DNA of 64,000 nt from Armigeres subalbatus (taxonomy: Eukaryota > Arthropoda > Insecta > Diptera > Culicidae), in the NCBI RefSeq assembly GCF_024139115.2, contig NC_085141.1, positions 133,423,822 to 133,487,821 on the forward strand. The letters are read 5' to 3'. Shown here in pieces: positions 11,575 through 22,900 of this stretch (position 1 is the first letter of the stretch; each line of letters opens with the position of its first letter). Made by a program: the position numbers and the translations under genes. The notes below the pieces were generated by a model, which did not search any database, had not been told where the DNA came from, and saw only the letters and a program-made list of their open reading frames with translations.

Positions 11575-12045
11575 GATGTTGGGTCATCAGGCTGAATGGC
11601 TGTTAGGCCGAATGGTTATTGGGTCGAATGAGAAGTGAGGAGTGAATAGTGAGAAGTGAGCAGTGAGAAATTGAAAGTAAAAAGTGAAAAGTGAAATGAG
11701 AGAAATGAGAAGAGAGAAGTGAAAAGTTACACAGTGTTGACCCGATTTTGTCACTCTCCGATTTTATCTACCTCCGACTTTATCACATTTTCGACCTGAT
11801 TTCATCACGTTCCGCTTTTGTCACGTTTTTGACCCATTTTGCATCCATAAATTTTTGAAAATTTCTGTCGTTCTTTTGTTTTGTAAATTATTCAGCAAAC
11901 ACCAATGATACTTACAGCGTCTGTGGTTCATTATAAATCATTTATGAGTACCTGTCAAGAGTTTTAAGTCTTTTGACAAGAAATAACGGGAAAAGAAGAG
12001 AGCAAGTGTTTCTTCTAAATGAGGGTCCCCTCGAAACCTGTGTGA
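11575..12045. repeat. Loop of the foldback element, with a GAGAAGTGA-rich tract
   Basis: From 11628 to 11730 the plus strand is purine-rich, made of AGTGAGAAGTGA-like units. From 11738 to 11850 it switches to degenerate CGATTTTGTCAC units. No ORF. Confidence 0.6.
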
Positions 12046-12049
12046 GAAT

Positions 12050-12660
12050 GACCGGTCCATTGTCAAACCATCTTATGGCCTAATAGCCCAAAAGATCATG
12101 CTTCCGAAACAATTTCATGAATTTTGATACCCACATTGCCTGGGCCTCTTCAAAACGAGTTTGTGGCCACTTTAGGTCCCACGGGAACCTGTTCCAGGAT
12201 GACCGGTCCGTTGTCAAACCATCCAATGGTCCAATTACTTATCAGATCATGCTTCCGAAACAATTTCATGAATTTTGATACCCATATTGCCAGGGTTTCT
12301 TCAGAATGAGTTTGTGGCCACTTTAGGCCCCACGGGAACCTGTTCCAGGATGACCGGTCCGTCGTCAAACCATCCTATGGTCCAATTACTTATCGGATCA
12401 TGCTTCCGAAACAATTTCATGAATTTTGACACCCATGTTGCCAGGGTTCCTTCGGAATCAGTTTGTGGCCACTTTAGGCCCCACGGGAACCTGTTCCAGG
12501 ATGACCAGTCCGTTGTCAAACCATCCAATGGTCCAATTACTTATCAGATCATGCTTCCGAAACAATTTCATAAATTTTGATACCCATATTGCCAGGGTTT
12601 CTTCAGAATAAGTTTGTGGCCACTTTAGGCCCGACGGGAACCTGTTTCCGGAATAACCGT
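12050..12660. repeat. Right arm: four inverted 151-bp units
   Basis: GTTTGTGGCCACTTTAGG anchors recur about every 151 bp (near 12160, 12311, 12462 and 12613). Each unit is the reverse complement of a left-arm unit (CCTGTTCCAGGATGACCGGT, GATACCCATATTGCCAGGG). Confidence 0.85.
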
Positions 12661-12944
12661 TCCGGGATTAATTCATAAAATGGTCCTGTAACGTAGTTAA
12701 GTTATATTCTTTAAATTTCCAATGAAGTTGATTAGTCATCACGCAAGAAATCTTCATTTGGTTGAATATATATCTTCAATTCACACATACTTTGGGACTT
12801 GGCCCAGTTAATCCGGAATTCCGGTCACCAGGTAATCCGAATCGGTCCTCTGTAACATTTATCGAATAGCGGGTAAGCTCCTGCATCCGTAGCAACCAAA
12901 ATTGTCGAAATCGGTGAAAAACTGACTATTTCTCAATGTGACCT

Positions 12945-13430
12945 TAGGAATTAATGAAAGATACTCAATTTATAGGGGAAATTGGTCAAAAAGGGGCACT
13001 TCCCACACATTTTCGTCAAAGGGGTCACCACTGTCAGATTCTACGGATTTTTGTGATCTTTTTATGGGTATGTACAGGCCTTGGTTGAATTGCGCCCGTT
13101 TTTTATCCCGATTTTGCACACTGTGCAGCGGTGGTGTTTTAATCATTTTCGGGGGTGTATGAGCGAGATTGCTTAACAGCTTAACAGCTTTGCTTAACAT
13201 GCAGAACCTCAAGGTTATGTAGAACTTTTCAGTTCAGCACAAAAGAGCAGAGCAGCACAGAAATATGTTTATTCATATCGTCACTCTTATGTGTTCGGTA
13301 CTTATGGAAGCATTTAGAACAAAAAATAGGTTGAAATGCGGTATACCAAATATCCGGATAGAATAAATTAAATCATAATAGGAAACTCGAAGTAATAAAT
13401 TAAAAACAAAATCAAAATAAAAATGTGAAA
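12945..13430. other. No recognised feature
   Basis: AT-rich sequence downstream of Vmat. It contains a fragment ATAGGGGAAATTGGTCAAAA similar to MITE ends elsewhere, otherwise nothing recognised. Confidence 0.4.
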
Positions 13431-13438
13431 TTATAACT

Positions 13439-13444
13439 TTTATT
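13439..13444 (-). promoter_or_regulatory. Candidate polyadenylation signal of Vmat
   Basis: AATAAA on the minus strand about 210 nt after the Vmat stop. It is the canonical hexamer in AT-rich DNA, so chance occurrence is possible; other near-matches lie nearby. Confidence 0.4.
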
Positions 13445-13652
13445 TTCGTTGTTTAAAACAATCAAAATTCTCACAATTAATTAAACCTAATTATAATCTA
13501 TGAGAAGGCACTGCTTTGTAAGGCACATGGTTTTTCTTATGTAAATAATACCTAGAAATTTAAGTTGTCAATTGGAATGCCTTTAGAAACAACATACTTA
13601 AACATAAGTCAGATAAAAAAAAAGATCCAAAATACATAAATTAAAATTAGCG

Positions 13653-13971
13653 TTAAAGCTTTGTCGTGTAGTTTTCCTGAGGAGCATTGCCAATTGGCGT
13701 TGCCGGCCGCGTTTGCGTCAGATCCTGAGTGCTATTTGGTTCGTTCGGTGGGGCGGTTCCACCGTTGCGCTCTCCACCACCCCCCATTATGGTCTGTATC
13801 GCTTGTTTGCCATTGTCCAGCGTGAGGCCACCGTTCTCGATGCCGCTTACCTTCTTTTCCTCCTTGGTCGGTGGCGCCCGTAGCAGTGTCAGTAATGGCG
13901 CGTACAGGAAGCACAGAATTGCAATTCCCACCAACATCCACTCGAAACCGATGGTGTTTACCAAGGTACCA
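13653..13971 (-). CDS. Vmat: Vmat terminal exon: TM12, cytosolic tail and stop
   Basis: The acceptor CCACTAG ends at 13972. The exon encodes [20 protein letters not shown], the [10 protein letters not shown] block (VMAT2 has LRSPPAKEEK), then a Gly/Thr/Pro/Asn-rich tail of about 70 residues ending in ENYTTKL, and a TAA at 13655-13653. The tail is not conserved with vertebrates. An upstream Met at 14045 in the same frame is intronic and not a start. Confidence 0.93.
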
Positions 13972-16900
13972 CTAGTGGCGGAGCGTTCCGTATGCAGGAT
14001 CAGGGAACGGAGTGTTTGTGTTGCCGGGAAAAGGGGAGAAAACAAATAGATTCGTAGGTTAAAATGGGTTAAACGTCGTGGTAATATAGGAATAATGTTG
14101 GATAATTTTATGATTCATACATATATCATACTATATTATTAATATCAATAGAGACTTTTTAATTTTCGTATATATGCAGTTGTAAACAATCTATAACATT
14201 TTATTAATATATTTAACTGACAATTTCGGCAAATAAATGCTCTTAGAGTTGGAAACAAGAATGTGGAAATAACGTTTATGTTGATGTTTCAATTACAACA
14301 ATGTTTTTAATGCTTTTAAAATTAGTTACCGATAGGGTTATAAATCTTGACAAAAAGTATTCTTTGGCACAACAAAGATATTAAAAATGCAAAAGAATAT
14401 TGTTCTACGAAATTCTACTTGTTTTGACTATATTTAATCACTACATGTAGTCGATTTACCTTAGTATATTTCATTTGCATTGCTAATGCATCGTAATAAA
14501 AAATCCTTCTAGCGAGTAGCGAACCAAAAAATTTCACAAATAAAATTCTTTGCAAAAATATATAAATGTTTGATTGAAAACACAAATCAATTTATTGCCT
14601 GTAAAATCTGAAGTTGGAGAATATTTAACAAAAATTAAAACTCCTAAAATAAAATTATTCATGATGAAGAGAACATTCTGCTCTTGAAATAAATCCATTT
14701 TAAATTTAGATTTATGATTTACATTTCAATACTACTTTTACTGTTTTAGTATTAGATTCAAACACCGTTGCGACACGACCAAGTGCTATTGTATTTTGGA
14801 GTATTTCTTTTTAATTTGATATTTATGTGCACCCTCTATCAAATGTTTGCGACACATCCTATTACGCGTGGAATGGGGTTTTCCTAATGTTGACATAGGA
14901 TAGCCGAGGTCGACCAACATTTGTGAAATAAATCGAGAGGGAGGATGAAGTGGACATTTGATTGATAATGATGTATGTCGGTGAGAACAGATTTTTTGCT
15001 TACCTCAGAGCGGGTCCGATTGCGAAGCCTAAGCAGAAAGCCACATCTCCGATGGCGTAGACACTGCCGTACACGGCCGAGTGGCGAATATCCACCAAGT
15101 AACCCAACTCCGGCATCATGCATGAGTCCACCATACCGATGGCGAACCCGAGACCAGCATTCGGGATGATTAGATGGTGGATCGAGGTGGCCATTGGTAT
15201 CTTAGGATGTACAAGAATAAGGCATTTCAGTGTTAATCACCATTTGTATATGTATGATTTTATGAGGTGTTCCGCCAACCAATACTTACACACAGCAGGC
15301 ACAGACCAATGATAACCAGACCTAGAAGCGCGGCAAGCCACCGTCCAATACGGTGACCCAGTGGTCCAAAGAGATTCGTTCCTATTAGATAACTGATTGA
15401 TGCTGGTAAGAAAGTCACGCCTTGTTCCCACCGGCTAGCACCCATGTTATCCATCATCCAAATGGGCAATGACGGTTCCAACATGGCAATGCCCATATTG
15501 GCAAAGGTGATCGCTCCGGCCGCCACAATAATGTACGGATCCATAACCAACTGTTTCAACGAAGGTGGATCGGATTCCTCAATTACGACCGATGGTTGCA
15601 TCATCACCAGCTGCAGGAGTCCATCACCAAGAGCCAGGGCAGACAACACCAGGAACGGAGCCGACTTTCCAACAAACTCATACATTATTCCTCCGAACGG
15701 AGGACCAATTAGTACGCCTAAAGCTAATCCACCTAACGCTATACCCATGGCGTTGCCACGTTCTTTGTCGTCGGTGTATCGATCGGCCAGCATTCCCATG
15801 CCGGACACGGACGAACAAGACGAACCTATACCCTGCAATGCTCTAGCCAGGAATAGAACGGGATACGTTCTACCGAATGCAAAAACTGAAAAGATTTAGA
15901 AAAATAGATTACTCTCCTCACCCCTAGATTTTTTTTTATTCTTTAGAGATTTTCAGCTATTGGGCTGGTTAACCTCTAGCGAAAATTGAGATTTCGGGAA
16001 AATACCGTAATGCGGGAGCAAATGAATCAGTTTTGAATCGAACGACTTTTTTGAACGTTAGCGTAGCCAGCAGTGCCAACTATTTAAAATCTACAGAATA
16101 GTAATTTAGGGAATTTATTATTCTTATTGGCATTACATTCCTCACTGGGACATTGTCGCCTCGCAGCTTAGTTCTCCCTAAGCATTTTCCAGAATTATTA
16201 ACTGCGAGGTTTCTGAGATAAGTTACAATTTCTGCATTCGTATATCATGAGAACAACACGATGATACTTCTTTGCCCAGAGAAGTTTGTATTACTTTGTA
16301 GTGTTTTGTATTACTTTTATGCCATAATGGACTTGATAGAGTAAATCCGGGTGAGATGCCACACCTTTTTAAAAATCGACATTTCTTCAAAACAAACCGT
16401 TAAATTGAAACTCTAATTATTATTTTTGATAGTTCAGGGATCAAACTACATAGTGTAGAAGTCATTTGATTGAAAAACGAAAAGAATCGGACTGCACTAT
16501 TTACATAAAAAAATTATGGGCTCAGAAGTTATGGCCAAAATACATTTGTTATACGCAAAACGCGTGCAAAAAGCTCACTCATTTTTCGGGCACTTATCCT
16601 TAACCGATTCGCTCGCGATAGGTTGCATTCAACGATCAATCAAGTCCTGGACGATGTATCCATGCATTGCTTAACATCCCAGCAGGTCCATTGAGGCGAT
16701 AGAATTTAACTCAACGCTTTTACAAGCTGCTACAGGCCTTCAAACAGGCCTGGAGTTCAGAACGTTCAACGTTCGTTCTCCAGGCCTGAACGTTCAACGT
16801 TTCACAAGTTACAATAGGCCCTCCATGATTCGATGTTCTACGACTCGATATCGACTCGTGGAAGTAAATGATGCCATACTAAACATATTTTCTTGGTTGC

Positions 16901-19900
16901 TCTCATGGTTCTTTCGAACGATTTTCCAAGGAACTTCTATTCCACATGTATGCTTAAGTCAATGGTCCTTTCATTAGTGACTCATTGAGGATTAACTCTA
17001 TTCTAGACCGTTTTTGGAGCTCGGATCATGTGATCTATCCAATGAACCAACTTATGAATGGTGTATGATATGATATCCCAGTAGGTCCATTGAGTTGATA
17101 TGACTGCAATCAATAACATTCATGCAGATATGCTTATTGAACCAGATTGGGTGCATACCAACGATGAGGACATTGCCAAAGCCTTGATTGATCTGAAAGA
17201 TTCCGTGGGCTGAACTTCAGAACGTTTTGAAGTACCTTGAACATCTCGTATTCACGAAAATTGGGTTTTCATCATGCGCATATGTTTATTGAACCAGATT
17301 GGGTGTATACCGGCGATGAGGACATTAAAAAAACTTGGTTGGTCCGGTGGATATCGTGGGCTGAAGTCCAGAACGGTTTTGGAATATCTTGAGCATCTCA
17401 TATTCACGAAAATTTGGTTTGCATCATGCGTGTATGCTTATTGAACCGGATTAAGTGTACACCGACGATAATGACATTGCCAAAGCATTAATTGATCCAG
17501 TAGGTACCGTGGGTTGAACTCGAGAACGATTTGGAGTACCTTGAGTATTTTGTAATCCTGAAAATGAATCACTGGTATAACGATCAGGATGGCTTAAGTT
17601 GTCCAAGTATTCAGATCTATCAAACAATGTGATTTAGGATTCAAACATGTCAGATTCATTTGCATGCTCTCAGACGCGAAATCTTCCCAAGGTTTCGGAT
17701 ATCTGGGTCTTCAAGGTATAGTCAAACTTAACCCCTCGATATTTTTCCAGCAAAGCCAACATCCTAGTGAACAGTTTTGCTGAAGAAAGTGGGGCCTATC
17801 TTTCTTCTGTGATTTAACACAGCCAATCTAAAAAGCTATATGAAAATATATTTCCGGAATATTGCGTTCAATAAATGAATTATTCCTCTAAAGCATATGT
17901 TTGCCTTTCAATATGCCACAAGATACCAAGATACCACCTATAATATGCCTGGCCCTTCGAAATGTTGTACAATGCTGTTGATCGCATTTATGTGGAAATT
18001 AATTACTCCAAATAACTCATATTTTAGTGCGCAATTAAGTCTTCGACCTATGACTCGATGAAAGAAAGAGATATGGAAACAGTTCAACTCTTGGTATTCT
18101 TATTTCCATATAAAATATTTCAATGCGCTTTTTAGTCGATTCGGGTAAATGTTACATTCGGAATTGAATTGATTAGTGCGCGATTATCAAGCAACACGAT
18201 ATATACCAGCATGCCGTTTGTCGCGCCGCATGCCTACCACGAAGATAGTGGCGTCTCAAATAAGCAAATAGTTTTTTTTTGTGTCTTTATTTAGGAGACT
18301 TTTAGCCCGAGAAGCAAATAGTTAGTAGGATCTTTGGTAACATAAATGTCGATAACATTTATAACGCTTTCATACGTTACTTTAAATTTATTATTACAAA
18401 GGATTAATAACAATCTTCGCATGGCAGCTGCGCTTGAAGAATAATGGTAGGGGAAAGTGGGGCAAGATCGCCATATGGAGCAAGACAGCCAACGTTGATT
18501 ATGACTTAGGTGAGCATTATATTCACATTATTATTGCAAGAGATAGTTAACGCACTTTGACAACCTTACTTGTTCTTGAAATATTGGTTTTAAGATGGTT
18601 TAGTTGAAATTCGAATTTTCTTATAATTTTGTAGTTACATAATTTAAGGTTTGAAGCCAAAATTACTCATTTTTCAGCACAAATTGATATTTACCAAGGC
18701 TTTCATATAACTATAGCCTATCTACAATAATAATTTGAGGAGATTTACAGTAATTATCATCGATAGGATTTGAATCTTTGGATGTACGTCGACTTGGGGC
18801 AGTATTGCCAACTGTATTAGGAACAAGGTCATCTCCAGGATTAAGATTCGCCTAACCCTTATAGCCTATTCAGATTGGGCAATTTATGACTTTGTAAAGT
18901 GAGAGGGTATCCAATTATTACGAGGTGTTCAGACTGCAGCAAGATAATATATCTTGACGTTTCCATGTTTCCTCATTTGCACGCTAATACAGGGTTGAAT
19001 TCAAGGGAAGTTTTAAAATTTAATTTGCGAAATCAAGCATTTGTGTGGCGACAATCGAACATTTTTTTCTGAACAAAGTTTCTACGAAAAAAAAATATAA
19101 AAAAAATATGAAAAGGGATTTTTGAAGAATATTTGAAGCTCTCATTAAGGATAATGAGCGAAGCTACATTCATTAGTTGGGTGCGCCGTTCTTCGGGGAA
19201 TCAGACTATTCCTCAATTTATTTTTAAGTTTAAAAAGTATTTTGATTCTGTACTATGATCGAACGGAGATTTGATAGAAAAATTTAGATACTTTTGGGAA
19301 TTCTCACAAATAAATAAAAAAAGGACGATAGGACCAATTTTCAAGAAATATTATCGAATTAAAATGTATTTCCACCAGTATCTCCATATATGAAGGGCAA
19401 CTCAGCAATTTAATTTTTTTTTCAAAAATGGAAACTGAACCATTGCGTTCTACTCGACAATCAATGATACAGCTTCTAACTAAATCGAATCGTGTGAATG
19501 TGATATAATTTAAACTGGATTTTGGATGAATTAATGCATTACCAATCCATGTTTTATTTAAGGTTATTCTACTTTATATATACATCCAATTCAAATCCTA
19601 CAGTTGTCCCACGTGAAAAATGTTGAAATCCAAAGTATATTAAGCCATTCAAGGAGCAGAATTGAAACAATTTATGAAATCATGTTTATTCATCAAATAT
19701 ATTCGTTTTACAACCATTCCTACCTTTTAAATTGTCTTCGGCATTGGCCCTTGAACTTTGAAAATTTATTCGATTTGTTCTAGAGAGCATCTGTTTTTAA
19801 ACAATTCATGTTGAATAAGTGGAGAATAAATAATTATCATCATTATTTTTCATCATATAAAATGCTTTCCACAAAACCATCACATTCCGAGTTATTCTTC

Positions 19901-22900
19901 AGCGCTCAGAAGATTCTAATAGCCTATTCAGATTGGGCTATTTATGACTTTGTTAAGTGAGAGGGTATCCAATTATTACGAGGTGTTCAGACTGCAGCAA
20001 GATAATATATCTTGACGTTTCCATGTTTCCTCAATTGCACGCTAATACAGGGTTGAATTCAAGGAGAGTTTTAAAATTTAATTTGCGAAATCAAGCATTT
20101 GTGTGGCGACAATCGAACATTTTTTTCTGAACAAAGTTTCTACGAAAAAAATATAAAAAAAATATGAAAAGGGAATTCTCACAAATAAATAAAAAAAGGA
20201 CGATTGGACCAATTTTCAAGAAATATTATCGAACTAAAATGTATTTCCACCAGTATCTCCATATGAAGGGCAACTCAGCAATTTAATTTTTTTTTTAAAT
20301 GGAAACTGGACCATTGCGTTCTACTCGACAACCAATGATACAGCTTCTAACAAAATCGAATCGTGTGAATGTGATATAATTTAAACTGGATTTTGGATGA
20401 ATTAATGCATTACCAATCCATGTTTTATTTAAGGTTATTCTACTTTATATATACATCCCATTCAAATCGTACAGTTGTCCCACGTGAAAAAAGTTTGAAA
20501 TCCAAAGTATATTAAGCCATTCAAGGAGCAGAATTGAAACAATTTATGAAATCATGTTTATTCATCAAATATATTCGTTTTACAACCATTCCTACGTTTT
20601 AAATTGCCCTTGAGCTTTGAAAATTTATTCGATTTGTTCTATTAAATCTAGGTTTAAGTTAAATACTTCATGTTAATCCTAGAGAGCATCTGTTTTTTTA
20701 AACAATTCATGTTGAATAAGTGGAGAATAAATAATTATCATCATTATTTTTCATCATATAAAATGCTTTCCACAAAACCATCACAATCCGAGTTATTCTT
20801 CAGCGCTCAGAAGATTTTCATCTAACATGCATTCGACCCTGCTGCGACAGAAAGAGCATGACTGTCAACTACGAAACGAAATGAAAACAGAGAGAATTTC
20901 TTCTCTGGCAAAGAGAGCGTGACGCTTTTCAGTTTTGTTTTGTTGAATTTCTCCCTGCATCCCAGCTAGAACGAAAGCTCTCTCGTAATAATTGTTCGTA
21001 ATAAATTCTTTTTAGGGGGTATCTTTTGACAGCGCAAAATGTATGGAATATTACGTAAATAATGACATCATAAAGCGTATTTACCCTGAAACGCCAATTA
21101 TTATGTCATTAATAGCGTAATCTGAATAGGCTATAACATGCATTCGACCCTGCTGCGACAGAAAGAGCATTACTGTCAACTTGTTTTGTTGAATTTCTCC
21201 CTGCATCCCAGTTAGAACGAAAGCTCTCTCGTAATAATTGTTCGTAATAAATTCTTTATGTCTCTTTTTAGTGGGTATCTTTTGACAGCGCAAAATGTAT
21301 GGAATATTACGTAAATAATGACATCATAAAGCGTATTTACCCTGAAACGCCAATTATTATGTCATTAATGGCGTAATCTGAATAGGCTATTAAATGCATT
21401 TAAAAAATCATCAAAATATTTTCTGCCTGAATCAGAGATGATTTAAACAACGGATATGGTTTTAATCATGATAATTAGTTTTAGGCAAATTCAGATATTG
21501 TCGTAGAGCCAGTTGTCAACAAATCAACACGACATTTTCAAGCGAGACATCATTTGAACATAATCCCTAGAAGTGCAAGGAATGTGTCACCCGATTCTAA
21601 ATAAATTCAGCACACTTTTAATATAATTTTTGGTCCTCGCTCGTCTTGTCCCGAGAGGGTGGCCAATTCGCCCCATATGATAAATATAGGCATCATAAAA
21701 ACACTTTTTTAAAACCAGTTTATAAGATACTTAAACGTCATTAATCAACGTTTATTGATACTTATGTCAAAGGCAGGTCAAAGATGTTTCATGGACAAAT
21801 CAGTAGAATTCGAAGGAGTATCACTATTCTACAAAGATTACCGCTTAGGGTGGCCGTCTTGCCCCACTTTCCCCTATCTATGAAGTCTTCGTTCTTTGAT
21901 GTCGTGATGACGATTTGGTTGCACGGCTAAAGCGGTGCGCGTCATCGACGATGCGTCGAGTAGCAATGAAGACACTATAACTCGTCGCTACTGTGGCATT
22001 TCGTACTGCGACGATGACTATTGTCTGCATTGCTCCCATCCCCTCTATAATCGTTTCCTTAAGATAGAGAATACGTGTTCCATATTTGGTTTAAATCGAC
22101 CCAAACGTTTCAAAGTTACACAAAAATCTTCGAATCATAAATACTCCCTCCCTCCCTTTTCTTATGACATTCTCACCCAGTCTAATATCGTCTTCCTTCG
22201 ACAAAGAACATGTGTTCCAAATTTGGTGAAAATCGGTCAAGTAAAGGGGTTCAGAAGTTGCATTGATCGATAACTAAATATGATCCCTCCCTCACACTCT
22301 ACTCATTTCCCAATGACCTACCCACCACACCTTGAATCGTCTTCTTCGGACAGATAATATTTGTTTCAAATTTGGTGGAAATCGGTCAAGGGGTTCAGAA
22401 GTTAAATTGAATTGTTCATTTTCTAAGGATAGAGAATTGTGTTCCTGAGAATTATTTATCAGTGATAGCCTAATTTTCAGTACTTTAGTACTTTAGTAAT
22501 GTTACAGTTTCAGTTATATTTCTTGTCCGAGTTATGCCTTTTATAACTGTCCAAGGACCAAGATTTGAAACAAGAAATACATGTACATGCAATATAAGTG
22601 CAATCATGTGTTTTTTTGGGTGGTTCCAAAAGATATTACAGTCTTCACACTATTATGGGTCAGCTAAAGATCTATTTATTAAATCAAATAGCAATCTTCG
22701 TTCCAAATTATCATTATTTTTCTACCTGCAACCTCCATGCATTTCATTTGCATGTATATTGTTTAGTCCAATGCGGATTTTACCCTAAAACTTTATATCA
22801 TTGTTGTAAAAAAGCCCAATTACTCGAAGAACTAGAAAGCACAAAAATGGATCACTTTTCTTTAGGCTCGATACACTTCTTCCATTCGCTCGATACTTGA

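Larger units (their letters stand above)
9640..12940. mobile_element. Large foldback element with tandem-repeat arms
   Basis: The outer arm at 9675-9830 (CAACCGATTTCGACGATT, GGATTACTTGGTTACCGGAG) is inverted at 12790-12930. Inside, the left arm is an array of about 152-bp units (9965-11570) and the right arm (12050-12660) is the same unit in reverse complement. A non-repeated loop (11575-12045) separates them. The organisation resembles Drosophila FB (foldback) elements. No transposase ORF is present; long open frames on both strands at 10455-11435 are products of the repeat. Confidence 0.75.
18448..21876. mobile_element. Outer MITE with TAGGGGAAAGTGGGGCAAGA ends, hosting nested elements
   Basis: The left TIR is TAGGGGAAAGTGGGGCAAGA and the right is its complement TCTTGCCCCACTTTCCCCTA; the terminal TA may be the target duplication. 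Its own sequence is 18448-18861 and 21390-21876, with further weak inverted similarity. It sits in the 7.45-kb Vmat intron. Confidence 0.75.

Noticed and set aside
9965..12660. CRISPR-like regular repeats
   Set aside because: The units are contiguous about 152-bp tandem repeats without unique spacers, in a eukaryotic genome.
15444..15899. 151- and 93-codon plus-strand ORFs
   Set aside because: Antisense shadows of the large Vmat exon.
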